From contig DASUJK010000190.1 of the NCBI GenBank assembly GCA_036279295.1, positions 1-64,000 of the forward strand: a stretch of DNA of 64,000 nucleotides. Direction: 5' to 3'. Source of the stretch: DATEPR01 sp036279295. Its GTDB lineage: Bacteria > Actinomycetota > Actinomycetes > Mycobacteriales > Pseudonocardiaceae. This document shows, piece after piece, positions 1 to 8,213 of this stretch; the stretch's first letter is position 1, and every line of letters starts with the position of its first letter. The notes under the pieces are model-generated. The model made no database searches, had not been told where the DNA came from, and saw only the letters and a list, made by a program, of their open reading frames with translations. The position numbers were made by a program, and so were the translations under genes.

Positions 1-156
1 CCGATGTTCTTCCGCAGCTACGGTGAGGTCGTCCCGCTGTTCGACGGCTTCGACCTGGTGCCGCCCGGTGTTGTCAACGCGTCGCGCTGGCACCCGGACC
101 AGGGCACGACCGACGACCAGGACGGCATCTACGCCGGCGTGGGCCGCAAGCCGTGA
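1..156 (+). CDS. C-terminal end of SAM-dependent methyltransferase (DUF574/Methyltransf_19-like), partial
   Basis: The reading frame is open from the first base and stops at 154-156, giving 51 residues. The tail has a phenylalanine-rich strand, a DGFDLVPPGVV segment, a W-x-P motif and an ending YAGVGRKP. This is the usual C-terminus of the S-adenosylmethionine methyltransferase family PF04672, which is heavily expanded in actinomycetes. The Rossmann and SAM-binding part lies outside the window, so the substrate cannot be judged. The family call rests on the tail alone. Confidence 0.6.
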   Translation, partial: PMFFRSYGEVVPLFDGFDLVPPGVVNASRWHPDQGTTDDQDGIYAGVGRKP

Positions 157-198
157 GAACGGTGTGGCCGCCACCGGATTCGGCGGCGGCCACACCCG

Positions 199-1791
199 TC
201 ACGACGCGTTCTTGATCAGGTCGGCAGCCTTCTCCGCGATCATGATCGTCGGCGCGTTCGTGTTGCCCCGCACGATCTTCGGCATCACGGAAGCGTCCAC
301 CACCCGCAGCCCGGTCACTCCGCGCACGCGCAGTTCCGGGTCCACGACGGCGTACTCGCCGGTGCCCATCGCGCACGTGCCGACCGGGTGGTAGAGCGTC
401 TGGGTCTGCGTGCGCAGGTGTTCGCCCAGTTCCTCGTCGGTCAGCCCGTCCAGGTGGGTCGGCATGTTCGGTGTGGCAAGGAACCTGCCGATCGCGGGCT
501 GCCTGCCGATCTCGATCAGCATCCGGCAGCCGGCCATCATCGAGTCCCAGTCGGCGGGTTCGGCGTAGTAGGCCGGATCCATCGACGGCCGCCACGTCGG
601 GTCGGCCGACCGCAGCCGCAACTGGCCCCGGCTGGCCACGTCGACCAGCGTCACGGCGGACGTGAAGCCACGGCCGGTCGGCTCGCGCAACCCGTTGTCC
701 GCGAACTGCGTTGGCACCGCGATGAACTGGACATCGGGCGCGTCGATGCCGGAGCGCGTGGTGGTGAAACCACCGCTCTCGCCCACGTTGGACGCCAGCG
801 GGCCGCGCCCGGCCACCTGCCACTGCATCAGCCGCGTCGGCGACTGGTAGTCGGTCAGGTCGGTGGTGCCCTTGGTGTACCAGACAATGCCGGCCGCAGG
901 ATGATCGTGCAGGTTCTCGCCGACACCGGGCAACGCCACGGCCACGTCGATGTTGTGCTCCCGCAGGTGTTCCGCAGGGCCGATGCCGGACAGCATCAGC
1001 AGCTGCGGCGAATTGATCGCGCCACCGGACAGCAGCACCTCACGGTCGGCGCGGGCCAGGTGTTCCCGGCCGTCCCGCAGATAGGCGACGCCGATCGCCC
1101 GGTCACCCTCCAGCACGACCCGGCTGGCCAGCGCGTTGGTCTCGACGGTCAGGTTGGCGCGCTTCAACGCGGGCCGCAGGTAGGCGTCCGCCGTCGACCA
1201 GCGCCTGCCGTTGTGGCACGTCACCTGGTACTGGCCGACACCCTCCTGGGTCTCGCCGTTGAAGTCGTCGTTGGGCTTGAGACCCCAGGACACGGCGCTG
1301 TCCACCCACGCCGAACTCAGTTCGTGGGTGTAGCGCCGGTCCTCGACGTGCAGCGGCCCGTCGTTGCCGTGCAGCGGGCCGGTGAGCCGCGCGTTGTGCT
1401 CCGCGCGGCGGAAGTAGGGCAGCACGTCGTCGTAGCCCCAGCCGGTGGCGCCGTGCTCGTCGCGCCAGCCGTCGTAGTCGGCGCTGTTGCCCCTGATGTA
1501 GATCATCGCGTTCATCGACGAGCAGCCGCCGAGCGCCTTCATCCTGGGCCAGTAGGTGCTCCGGCCGCCGAGGTGCTTCTGTTCGGCGGTCTCGTAGTTC
1601 CAGTCCCAGCGGGTCTTGAACAGCGACGAGAACGCCGCCGGGATGTGGATTTCGTCCGCGTCGTCCTGTCCGCCCGCCTCCAGCAGCAGCACGCTGACGT
1701 CCGGGTTCTCGGTGAGCCGATTGGCCAGCACACACCCGGCACTGCCAGCACCGATGACCACGTAGTCATAGGACGAACCCAGCTCCGGCAT
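199..1791 (-). CDS. GMC-family FAD oxidoreductase (choline/alcohol dehydrogenase type)
   Basis: This is a 530-residue flavoprotein of the glucose-methanol-choline oxidoreductase family, which oxidises alcohol groups with FAD. The N-terminus carries the dinucleotide-binding signature VVIGAGSAGCVLANRL. The GMC signature around GGCSSMNAMIYIRG follows, then GGAINSPQLLMLSGIGP, and near the C-terminus LYHPVGTCAMG with the conserved active-site histidine. Length is normal for a soluble cytoplasmic member. I chose the ATG at 1791 because AAGGAGGT lies just upstream; an in-frame start at 1860 would add 23 low-complexity residues. It stands alone, divergent from a lipoprotein gene, so the substrate is unknown. 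BetA-like choline dehydrogenase is only one possibility. Confidence 0.85.
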   Translation of the reverse strand: MPELGSSYDYVVIGAGSAGCVLANRLTENPDVSVLLLEAGGQDDADEIHIPAAFSSLFKTRWDWNYETAEQKHLGGRSTYWPRMKALGGCSSMNAMIYIRGNSADYDGWRDEHGATGWGYDDVLPYFRRAEHNARLTGPLHGNDGPLHVEDRRYTHELSSAWVDSAVSWGLKPNDDFNGETQEGVGQYQVTCHNGRRWSTADAYLRPALKRANLTVETNALASRVVLEGDRAIGVAYLRDGREHLARADREVLLSGGAINSPQLLMLSGIGPAEHLREHNIDVAVALPGVGENLHDHPAAGIVWYTKGTTDLTDYQSPTRLMQWQVAGRGPLASNVGESGGFTTTRSGIDAPDVQFIAVPTQFADNGLREPTGRGFTSAVTLVDVASRGQLRLRSADPTWRPSMDPAYYAEPADWDSMMAGCRMLIEIGRQPAIGRFLATPNMPTHLDGLTDEELGEHLRTQTQTLYHPVGTCAMGTGEYAVVDPELRVRGVTGLRVVDASVMPKIVRGNTNAPTIMIAEKAADLIKNAS

Positions 1792-1987
1792 CTGGACCTC
1801 CTTGTCACGACACCCGTGCCCTGAGTGTTGTCGCCCGCCATGTACCACCGCAACAGGCACGAGGGGTTGCTATCCCCCAAATGATGAGTCCCTTCGGGTG
1901 AACCTCACGATAAACCGTAACCATGTGCTGCATTCTGACGAATGAGACGACAGCCGACTCACCCGACCGAGGCGCGGGAGGTAGGTC

Positions 1988-2329
1988 ATGCCGCTGGCCA
2001 GAGCTGGTTTGGTTGCGGCGTGCGCCGCGATGCTGATGGTGGGTGGCTGCGGCCAGGCCGCGCAGACCACCCCCGGCCCGTCCGCCGCGATCACGCAACA
2101 GCAGTGTGTTCAGGCCGTGTTCAACGTGTTGCGCGGCATGGCCAGCAAGCCCTACGACGCCCAGCCGTTCGAGTCGTTCGTGACCACCTACGGCACCCAG
2201 TCGGTCACCTACGACGCCTACCTCGACGTGTTCACGTCGTTCAACACGCTGTCCGCGAACAACGGCGTCCAGCGGGCCGAAACCCGCCTGCTGCCCACCG
2301 TGTCCAGGGACTGCTCCCCCGGTTCCTGA
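1988..2329 (+). CDS. small secreted lipoprotein of unknown function
   Basis: This 113-residue product has a classic lipoprotein signal: a short hydrophobic stretch (AGLVAACAAMLMVGGC) ending in a lipobox VGGC. Cys at about position 18 would be diacylated and would anchor the mature chain to the outer face of the membrane. The mature part has no motif I recognise. Two further cysteines, one in an early QQQCVQAVF segment and one near the C-terminus, could pair. GGAGGTAGGTC precedes the ATG and supports the start. It is monocistronic and divergent from the GMC oxidoreductase. Confidence 0.7.
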   Translation: MPLARAGLVAACAAMLMVGGCGQAAQTTPGPSAAITQQQCVQAVFNVLRGMASKPYDAQPFESFVTTYGTQSVTYDAYLDVFTSFNTLSANNGVQRAETRLLPTVSRDCSPGS

Positions 2330-2384
2330 CACGGGTCATACGGAACTGCCGACTCGTCGCCAGCGCCAGGGCGGCCACCGAGAA

Positions 2385-2414
2385 CGGCTGGCTGTAAACG
2401 CTCCCAACCAGCCA
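2385..2414 (+). terminator. possible terminator hairpin after the lipoprotein gene
   Basis: GGCTGG and CCAGCC form a short inverted repeat with a loop of about 16 bases, followed by ATTTCCC. The stem is only 6-7 bp, so this is a weak call. Confidence 0.25.
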
Positions 2415-2488
2415 TTTCCCACCAAAGGGTGACGGCGGCGACTACCGACACCGATTGGCTGACCGGGCGACACAACTGGGTGGACACA

Positions 2489-2511
2489 GACGGAAGGGTG
2501 ACAGTTCCGTC
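2489..2511. promoter_or_regulatory. 7-bp inverted repeat upstream of the 122-residue hypothetical gene
   Basis: GACGGAA at 2489-2495 and TTCCGTC at 2505-2511 form a perfect inverted repeat with a 9-base spacer. It lies about 40 bp upstream of a -10-like TAAAAT (2552-2557) that precedes the gene at 2575. The geometry suits a dimeric regulator, but no family is implied. Confidence 0.3.
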
Positions 2512-2574
2512 CATCGGCCGACACAAGCGCTAGTGTCATGTCTCGCCCGAGTAAAATGGGCTACGGAGGTCTCG

Positions 2575-2943
2575 ATGGAGCCGGCTGCCCAGCTGAGTGC
2601 CGATCTGCCCGATCAGGCGGATCTGGCACGTATCTTTGCCGACTACGGCAAAGCAGCTCGTGGTACCGCCATCAAGAACCACACCAAGGGCGACACATTC
2701 GGCGAGACGCTGGCCAACAGCAGGGCCGATGTCTACGACAAGGCAGCCGAACTGGTCAGACAACTGCCGCTGCCGGACGCGGCCAACGAGATGATGAACC
2801 GCGCGAAAGCCGCCCACATCCGGACCCCACCGCTGATCAACTTCGACTCGGCCGGGCAGCAGTACGCGACGGCGCGGGCGTGGCAGTTCTGCGCGTGGAA
2901 GATCGATCCGACACTGCCCGAGGTCGCCCCCAAGTGGGACTGA
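2575..2943 (+). CDS. conserved-looking hypothetical protein, 122 aa
   Basis: The product is soluble, with no signal peptide or membrane segment. It looks mainly helical, with a lysine-rich centre (AIKNHTKGDTFGE) and a tryptophan-containing C-terminus (WQFCAWKIDPTLP). ACGGAGGT sits 5 bases before the ATG at 2575; longer in-frame starts back to 2455 lack a ribosome site. Codon use has the strong third-position GC bias of neighbouring genes, so I accept it as real. I do not recognise the family. A small membrane protein gene follows closely and may be co-transcribed. Confidence 0.6.
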   Translation: MEPAAQLSADLPDQADLARIFADYGKAARGTAIKNHTKGDTFGETLANSRADVYDKAAELVRQLPLPDAANEMMNRAKAAHIRTPPLINFDSAGQQYATARAWQFCAWKIDPTLPEVAPKWD

Positions 2944-2990
2944 ACCCGGAGCCACGCGCCCGGCGCCGACGTGCGCCCGCCGCCATCGAC

Positions 2991-3164
2991 GTGAACCCCG
3001 TCTCGTGGTTCGTCCGCTGGGCCGACTGGTTCGAGGCGCGTGGTGTCTACGTGCCCGGTGAGGACAGCCACAGCCTGTCCACGTGGCGCGATTTCGGCTG
3101 GCTGATCGCCGGTTGGCTGATCGCCGTGAGCGCCTTCGTCGTCTTCTTCGCGATCGTCTCCTGA
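2991..3164 (+). CDS. small single-pass membrane protein, 57 aa
   Basis: The C-terminal half (FGWLIAGWLIAVSAFVVFFAIVS) is one hydrophobic helix running to the stop. The N-terminal half is soluble and aromatic-rich (NPVSWFVRWADWFEARGVYVPGE). The GTG at 2991 is the best start in frame, but no convincing Shine-Dalgarno sequence precedes it, so the N-terminus is uncertain. It begins 47 bases after the preceding hypothetical gene on the same strand. Function is unknown. Confidence 0.5.
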   Translation: MNPVSWFVRWADWFEARGVYVPGEDSHSLSTWRDFGWLIAGWLIAVSAFVVFFAIVS

Positions 3165-3310
3165 GTACGGCCGGTTAGGCCGAACGGGTGTAATACATCA
3201 CCTGGATGTTGCGCCAGGAGGGTTACCACCGATGGACGACGTGAGCACGTGAAGCCCCCCGGCGCGCTCTCGCTCTTTGCCGTCGTTTTCCGGCGGGAAG
3301 GGGCACCAGG

Positions 3311-3343
3311 GCTGTGGGCGGTGCCGTCGGCACCGCCCACAGC
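3311..3343. terminator. perfect 15-bp stem-loop upstream of bcp
   Basis: GCTGTGGGCGGTGCC (3311-3325) is followed after 3 bases by its exact complement (3329-3343). No T-run follows, so it could be a GC-rich terminator for upstream transcription or an element in the bcp leader. Confidence 0.5.
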
Positions 3344-3378
3344 TCTGTCCTGGGGGTGCCACGCGCTAGCGTGCCCTC

Positions 3379-3852
3379 ATGACTGAACAGAAGCGCCTGG
3401 CAGTTGGCGACCCGGCGCCGGACTTCACCCTGTCCGACGACACCGGCAAGCAGGTCTCGCTGTCCGACTTCCGGGGCCGCTCGGTGGTCGTGTACTTCTA
3501 CCCGCGCGCGAGCACCCCTGGCTGCACGAAGCAGGCCTGCGACTTCCGCGACAGCCTCGCAGAGCTGAACGGCGCGGGCTTCGACGTGCTGGGCATCTCG
3601 CCGGACAAGCCGGAGAAGTTGGCCAAGTTTCGCGCCGAGGAGGGTCTGACATTCCCGCTGCTGTCCGACCCTGACCGGACGGTGTTGACCGAGTGGGGCG
3701 CGTTCGGCGAGAAGCAGAACTACGGCCGCACGATCATGGGCGTGATCCGCTCGACGTTCGTGGTCAACCCGGACGGCACGATCGGGCAGGCCCTGTACAA
3801 CGTGAAGGCGACCGGTCACGTGGCCCGGCTGCGCAAGGACCTGAGCGTCTGA
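3379..3852 (+). CDS. bcp: thioredoxin-dependent peroxiredoxin, BCP/PrxQ type
   Basis: This 157-residue cytoplasmic thiol peroxidase reduces hydrogen and organic peroxides with electrons from thioredoxin. The AhpC/TSA fold begins with GDPAPDFTLSDDTG. The active-site segment is YPRASTPGCTKQACDF, with peroxidatic Cys49 and resolving Cys54 five residues later, the spacing typical of BCP. The C-terminal RSTFVVNPDGTIG strand is also characteristic. Length matches the family. The stop falls one base before the end of rdgB on the opposite strand, so the two genes converge without a gap. Confidence 0.93.
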   Translation: MTEQKRLAVGDPAPDFTLSDDTGKQVSLSDFRGRSVVVYFYPRASTPGCTKQACDFRDSLAELNGAGFDVLGISPDKPEKLAKFRAEEGLTFPLLSDPDRTVLTEWGAFGEKQNYGRTIMGVIRSTFVVNPDGTIGQALYNVKATGHVARLRKDLSV

Positions 3853-4461
3853 CTACTGAACCGCCAGCCTGTGCAGCGTGGGCAGCAGCAACCGGAGCGC
3901 ACGGCCGCGGTGGGACAGCCGGTCCTTCTCGGCGGGCGGCAGCTCGGCCGACGTCACGTCGTAACCCTCCGGCACGAAGATCGGGTCGTAGCCGAAACCG
4001 TTGGTCCCACGCGGCGCCCGAACGACCGTGCCCGGCCACTCGCCACGCACCACGGTCTCCTCGCCGTCCGGGGTGACGAGCGCGGCGGCGCACACGAACG
4101 CACCGCCGCGCCGCTCGTCCGGCACGTCGGCCAGCTGCTCCAGCAGCAGCCGCAGGTTCGCGCCGTCGTCCTTCGCGACACCGGCCCAGCGGGCCGACAG
4201 CACCCCGGGCATGCCGTTGAGTGCGTCCACGGCGATACCGGAGTCGTCGGCGATCGAAGGCAGCCCGGTGACGGCCACCGCCTCCCGTGCCTTGGCCAGC
4301 GCATTGCCCTCGAAGGTCGCGGCCGTCTCCGGTGCCTCGGGGAACTCGGGCACGTCGGCCAGCCCGACCACGGTCAGGCCGGTCACGCCCTCGGCGGCCA
4401 GGATGCGGCCCAGTTCACCGAGCTTGTGGGCGTTGCGGGTGGCCAGCAGCAGGTCGGTCAC
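3853..4461 (-). CDS. rdgB: RdgB/HAM1 non-canonical purine NTP pyrophosphatase
   Basis: This enzyme hydrolyses dITP, ITP and XTP to the monophosphates and keeps deaminated purines out of nucleic acids. The 202-residue protein has the family landmarks ATRNAHKLGELGRIL near the start, ADDSGIAVDALNGMPG in the middle and GTNGFGYDPIF towards the C-terminus. It starts with GTG at 4461 and overlaps the rph stop codon (GTGA), so the two are translationally coupled. The rph-rdgB pair is conserved across actinobacteria. Confidence 0.93.
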   Translation of the reverse strand: MTDLLLATRNAHKLGELGRILAAEGVTGLTVVGLADVPEFPEAPETAATFEGNALAKAREAVAVTGLPSIADDSGIAVDALNGMPGVLSARWAGVAKDDGANLRLLLEQLADVPDERRGGAFVCAAALVTPDGEETVVRGEWPGTVVRAPRGTNGFGYDPIFVPEGYDVTSAELPPAEKDRLSHRGRALRLLLPTLHRLAVQ

Positions 4462-5216
4462 TTGCCCCTCCGGGTGGGCAGCTCACCCGGGTACGGCTCG
4501 GCCAGCGCCGTCGCCTGCATCCGGCACAGCTCGTCGCAGCCTGCCAGCGCCAGGTCGAGCATCTTGTCCAATGTGGACCGCGCGAAGGTGGCGCCCTCGC
4601 CGGTGCCCTGCACCTCGACCAGCGTGCCGGTGTCGGTGGCCACGACGTTCATGTCCACCTCGGCCCGCGAGTCCTCCTCGTACGGCAGGTCCAGCCGCAC
4701 CCGCCCGTCCACCACGCCGACGCTGATCGCGGAGATCGCGCAGGACAGCGGCTTCGGGTCGGCCAGCCGGCCGGCAGCGCCCAGCCAGGTGATCGCGTCG
4801 GCCAGCGCCACGTACGCGCCGGTGATCGCTGCGGTCCGGGTGCCGCCGTCGGCCTGCAGCACGTCACAGTCGATCATGATCGTGTTCTCGCCGAGCGCGG
4901 CCAGGTCGATGCAGGCCCGCAGCGACCGGCCGACGAGCCTGCTGATCTCGTGGGTCCGGCCACCGACCCGGCCCTTGACCGACTCGCGGTCCGAGCGGGT
5001 GTTGGTGGCCGAGGGCAGCATCGCGTACTCCGCGGTCAGCCAGCCAAGACCCGACCCGGTCCGCCACCTCGGCACGCCATCGCTGACACTGGCCGCGGCC
5101 AGCACCCTGGTGTTGCCGAACTCCACCAGTACCGAGCCCGCGGGCCACTTCTGGAAGCCCCTGGTGATCTTCACATCACGCAGCTGGTCGTCACGACGTC
5201 CATCGCCTCGTAGCAC
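4458..5216 (-). CDS. rph: ribonuclease PH
   Basis: RNase PH is a phosphorolytic 3'-5' exoribonuclease that trims tRNA 3' ends and forms a hexameric ring. The 252-residue sequence begins with the family pattern GDGRRDDQLRDVKI and contains TAEYAMLPSAT, RVGGRTHEISRLVGRSLRA and the phosphate-site DCDVLQADGGTRTAAITGA. The start is GTG at 5216. It leads a two-gene unit with rdgB. The DUF2231 gene starts 57 bases away in the opposite direction. Confidence 0.93.
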   Translation of the reverse strand: MLRGDGRRDDQLRDVKITRGFQKWPAGSVLVEFGNTRVLAAASVSDGVPRWRTGSGLGWLTAEYAMLPSATNTRSDRESVKGRVGGRTHEISRLVGRSLRACIDLAALGENTIMIDCDVLQADGGTRTAAITGAYVALADAITWLGAAGRLADPKPLSCAISAISVGVVDGRVRLDLPYEEDSRAEVDMNVVATDTGTLVEVQGTGEGATFARSTLDKMLDLALAGCDELCRMQATALAEPYPGELPTRRGK

Positions 5217-5273
5217 GCCGCTAGCCTAGAGCGGCCCCGTCCACGCCGATCTCATCGACCCGGGAACTGGTAC

Positions 5274-5849
5274 ATGCCGCTCGCGGAAGGACTGTTCACA
5301 GTCGACGGTCTGCCAGCACATCCGCTGCTGGTGGACGCTGTCGCGGTGCTGTTGCCGCTGGCCGCGCTCGGCGCGGTCGGCCTCGCCGTGCACCGCAAGG
5401 TCCGCCGCCGGTTCGGCTGGCCGGTGCTGGCGCTGACCGGCGTCGCCGTGGCCGCGGTGCCACTGGCCCAGGCCACCGGCCGGCAACTGCTGTTCTACCT
5501 GCCGCCCAGCCCGATCCTGGCCAGGCACCAGCAGCTGGGCGACCAACTGCTGCCCTATGCGCTCGGTTTCGGCGTCGCCGTCGTGTTCCTGCTGGTCGCG
5601 GGCCGGTTGGCGGATCGGGAACGCGCGGCCAGCATCCGGGCCGAGCACGAACGGGCAGGCGTGGACAGCACGTTCGCGAACCAGGGCAGCAGACCGGCGG
5701 GCCGGACCGTGTCCACCACGTGGCGGCGGCTGTCCATGGTGGCGTCCGTGCTGGTCATCGCGATGGCCGTGCTGACCACCGTGGACGTGGTGCGGATCGG
5801 CACCACCGGCGCCGAGTCCGTGTGGCAGGGCGTCGTGAAGAGGAACTAG
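5274..5849 (+). CDS. DUF2231-like integral membrane protein
   Basis: The 191-residue product opens with GLPAHPLLVDAVAVLLPLAAL, the hallmark N-terminus of DUF2231 membrane proteins. About four hydrophobic helices follow: two in the first 70 residues, one around 105-125 and one at 155-175. A charged cytoplasmic loop (GRLADRERAASIRAEHE) lies before the last helix. The biochemical role of the family is not established. The stop codon shares bases with that of the convergent phosphodiesterase-like gene. Confidence 0.65.
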   Translation: MPLAEGLFTVDGLPAHPLLVDAVAVLLPLAALGAVGLAVHRKVRRRFGWPVLALTGVAVAAVPLAQATGRQLLFYLPPSPILARHQQLGDQLLPYALGFGVAVVFLLVAGRLADRERAASIRAEHERAGVDSTFANQGSRPAGRTVSTTWRRLSMVASVLVIAMAVLTTVDVVRIGTTGAESVWQGVVKRN

Positions 5850-6616
5850 ACGTCATAGACCACGCCGGGCTCGGCCAGCACCACGTCGCCTGCGAACGCG
5901 GCACGTGCCTCGGCCAGCACGGCCGCCTTGTCCGCCCACGGCAGCACGTGGGTCACCACGAGCCGGCCGACACCTGCTTTCGCGGCCAGCTCGCCCGCCT
6001 GGCGGCCGGACATGTGCAGGTTCGCCGGCCGATCGGGGGCCTCGGTCCAGGACGCCTCGGCGAGCAGCGTGTGCACGCCGGTGGCCAGCGTCACCAGGGC
6101 GTCACACAGCGCGCTGTCGCCCGTGTAGCAGAGCGACCTGCCGTCCCGCTCGATGCGCATGCCGTACGCCTCACACGGATGGTCCACCCGAGCCGCGGTC
6201 ACGGTGTACCCGGCGATCGGCTCCGGGGCCGTGGCGAGCGTGTGGAACGTGAAGACGTCGGACAGGTCCGTGTCGGCGGCCTCGCCGGCATCCGGCGCGT
6301 ACGCGACGGCGAACCGGTCGGCCGCGTCGCTCGGCCCGTACACCGGCAGCCTGTGCGCCCTCGGGTCGACCGGCGGCCTCGGGTGGTAGCGACGCAGCAC
6401 GGTGAGGGCACTGAAATCGGCGCAGTGATCCGGGTGCAGGTGCGAGAACAGCACCGCGTCCAACTCGAACGGGTCCTGGTGGGCCAGCAACGCGGCCAGG
6501 GTGCCGTTGCCAAGATCGACGACGAGCCGGGCGCCTGCCGCCTCGACCAGATAGCCGGACGCCGCCGCGTTCGGTCCGGGAAGGCTGCCCGAGCAGCCGA
6601 GCACGGTCAGATGCAC
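5846..6616 (-). CDS. MBL-fold hydrolase, Rv1339-like (putative cyclic nucleotide phosphodiesterase)
   Basis: This 256-residue metallo-beta-lactamase-fold enzyme has the metal-binding motif SHLHPDH (His59, His61, Asp63, His64) and later histidines in GDSALCDALV and VVTHVLP contexts. It occupies the place of Rv1339 in the murI-rph segment of M. tuberculosis, reported as an atypical class II cyclic nucleotide phosphodiesterase; transfer of that function is inference. I chose the GTG at 6616, giving MHLTVLGCSGSLPGPN, because it lies 5 bases past the murI stop. A longer start at 6682 would run into murI. Confidence 0.85.
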   Translation of the reverse strand: MHLTVLGCSGSLPGPNAAASGYLVEAAGARLVVDLGNGTLAALLAHQDPFELDAVLFSHLHPDHCADFSALTVLRRYHPRPPVDPRAHRLPVYGPSDAADRFAVAYAPDAGEAADTDLSDVFTFHTLATAPEPIAGYTVTAARVDHPCEAYGMRIERDGRSLCYTGDSALCDALVTLATGVHTLLAEASWTEAPDRPANLHMSGRQAGELAAKAGVGRLVVTHVLPWADKAAVLAEARAAFAGDVVLAEPGVVYDV

Positions 6617-6621
6617 AGTGA

Positions 6622-7473
6622 TCAGCTTCGCACGAGAACGGACGCACCCGGCGTGTCGTGGTGAGCTCCGGGCGCGTCCCACGTGAAGGCATTGCCGGCC
6701 ACCAGCGGACCGAGGAACCGCTGGGCGAGCCGGGCGAACGGCTGGGCCGGACCGGTGCAGCGGAAGCTGCGCTCAGGCTGCTGGTCGGACTCCCGGAGCA
6801 GGTCCAGCGAGGTCAACACCCGGAAGACGTCCTTGGCCGTCTCCTCTGCGCTGGACACCAGCGTGACGTCGTCACCCATCACGAGTTGCAGGACCCCGGT
6901 GAGCAGCGGGTAGTGCGTGCAGCCCAGCACCAGCGTGTCCACGTCGGCCCGCAGCAGTGGCTGGAGGTAGCCCTGCGCGAGCCCGAGCATCTGCCGGCCG
7001 GACGTGATGCCGCGCTCCACGAAGTCGGCGAACTGCGGGCACGCCACGCTGGTCAGCCGCACGTCCCGGGCGGCGGCGAAGGCGTCGTCGTAGGCCCGGG
7101 ACCGGATGGTGCCCTGGGTGCCGATCACGCCGACCCGGCCGGACCTGGTGGTGTGCACGGCCCGCCGCACGGCCGGCACGACCACCTCGATCACCGGCAT
7201 GTCGTAGCGTTCCCGCGCGTCCCGCAGGCATGCCGCCGATGCCGTGTTACACGCCACGACCAGCAGTTTCACCCCGCCGGCCACCATCTCGTCCATCACC
7301 GCGAGCGCGTACTGCCGGGCGGCCGCGATGGGCAGCGGGCCGTAGGGAGCGTGCGCGGTGTCGCCCACGTAGCGCACCCCCTCGGCCGGCAGCTGGTCCA
7401 GGATGGCGCGGGCCACCGTCAACCCGCCGACTCCGGAATCGAAAATACCGATCGGCGCGGCGGCTGAGCTCAT
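6622..7473 (-). CDS. murI: glutamate racemase
   Basis: MurI converts L- to D-glutamate for peptidoglycan. The 283-residue protein has GIFDSGVGGLTV at the N-terminus, the first catalytic cysteine in VVACNTAS (Cys75) and the second in LGCTHYPLL (Cys185), so both acid/base cysteines are present. The ATG at 7473 overlaps the rhomboid stop codon (ATGA). Rhomboid, murI and the MBL hydrolase therefore form one leftward transcription unit, in mycobacterial order. Confidence 0.95.
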   Translation of the reverse strand: MSSAAAPIGIFDSGVGGLTVARAILDQLPAEGVRYVGDTAHAPYGPLPIAAARQYALAVMDEMVAGGVKLLVVACNTASAACLRDARERYDMPVIEVVVPAVRRAVHTTRSGRVGVIGTQGTIRSRAYDDAFAAARDVRLTSVACPQFADFVERGITSGRQMLGLAQGYLQPLLRADVDTLVLGCTHYPLLTGVLQLVMGDDVTLVSSAEETAKDVFRVLTSLDLLRESDQQPERSFRCTGPAQPFARLAQRFLGPLVAGNAFTWDAPGAHHDTPGASVLVRS

Positions 7474-8126
7474 ACCGTGAGGTTACCGGGCACTGTCGGA
7501 CCGCTGTTGGCCTCGATCCGGGACCTGGTCGCCTTCGACGTCAGCCAGGCACACAGGATGCCGGCCAGCGCGCCGAACAGGTGGCCCTGCCAGGAGATGT
7601 CGGTCCGCCCGGGCAGCAGTCCCCACAGCACGCTGCCCCAGTAGAACACCAGTAGCAGCGCGATCACGATCTGCCCGACACTGCGACTGAAGATGCCCCT
7701 GACCAGCAGGAACATCAGCCAGCCGAAGGCGATGCCGGACGCGCCGACGGTGACCGAGTCGCTGGGCGAGATCAGCCACACACCAAGACCGCTGATCACC
7801 CAGATCGTCGCTGTGACGGCGAACCACGGCACCAGGCCGCCCGCCATCGCCAGGTAGCCGAACAGCAGGACCGGCAGCGTGTTGCTGATCAGGTGCGCCC
7901 AGCTGACGTGCAGCAGCGGCGCCCAGATGACGCCGGCCAGGCCGGACAGCGAGTGCGGGTGGATGCCGTCCTGGTCCAGGGAACCGTGGAAGGCGGTGAT
8001 GTTCACCAGTTCGATCAGGTAGAGCAGGGCGGTGAACGCCACGATGACGACAGCCGCCCGCACGGGGTGCGGCGGCAGGATGCGCTTCGCCGGATTCACA
8101 GGCGCGACGGCTGATGTGTTTGCCAC
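7470..8126 (-). CDS. rhomboid-family intramembrane serine protease
   Basis: A six-helix membrane protein of 218 residues. The catalytic serine lies in VGASGIAFG (Ser130) and the partner histidine in SWQGHLFGALAG (His182). His78 and Asn82 in HVSWAHLISNTLP complete the rhomboid active site. It corresponds to Rv1337. I use the GTG at 8126, which leaves a short proline-rich cytoplasmic tail before the first helix. Upstream in-frame codons read into low-complexity sequence shared with the divergent gene. Substrates are unknown. Confidence 0.85.
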   Translation of the reverse strand: MANTSAVAPVNPAKRILPPHPVRAAVVIVAFTALLYLIELVNITAFHGSLDQDGIHPHSLSGLAGVIWAPLLHVSWAHLISNTLPVLLFGYLAMAGGLVPWFAVTATIWVISGLGVWLISPSDSVTVGASGIAFGWLMFLLVRGIFSRSVGQIVIALLLVFYWGSVLWGLLPGRTDISWQGHLFGALAGILCAWLTSKATRSRIEANSGPTVPGNLTV

Positions 8127-8213
8127 ATCATCGAGGTTACGAGCGTTTTCCGGATCGGGCCTCCGGGAGGACCCTGATTTTTGGCTGTGCGTCCGGCACG
8201 ACAGGATCGAGGC

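Noticed and set aside
388..1824. Long open frame antisense to the GMC oxidoreductase
   Set aside because: Low-complexity Arg/Gly/Val composition, no motif, and it mirrors the codon pattern of the real gene on the other strand.
3165..3378. tRNA gene in the gap before bcp
   Set aside because: No acceptor stem or TpsiC-like GGTTCGA sequence could be folded from this interval.
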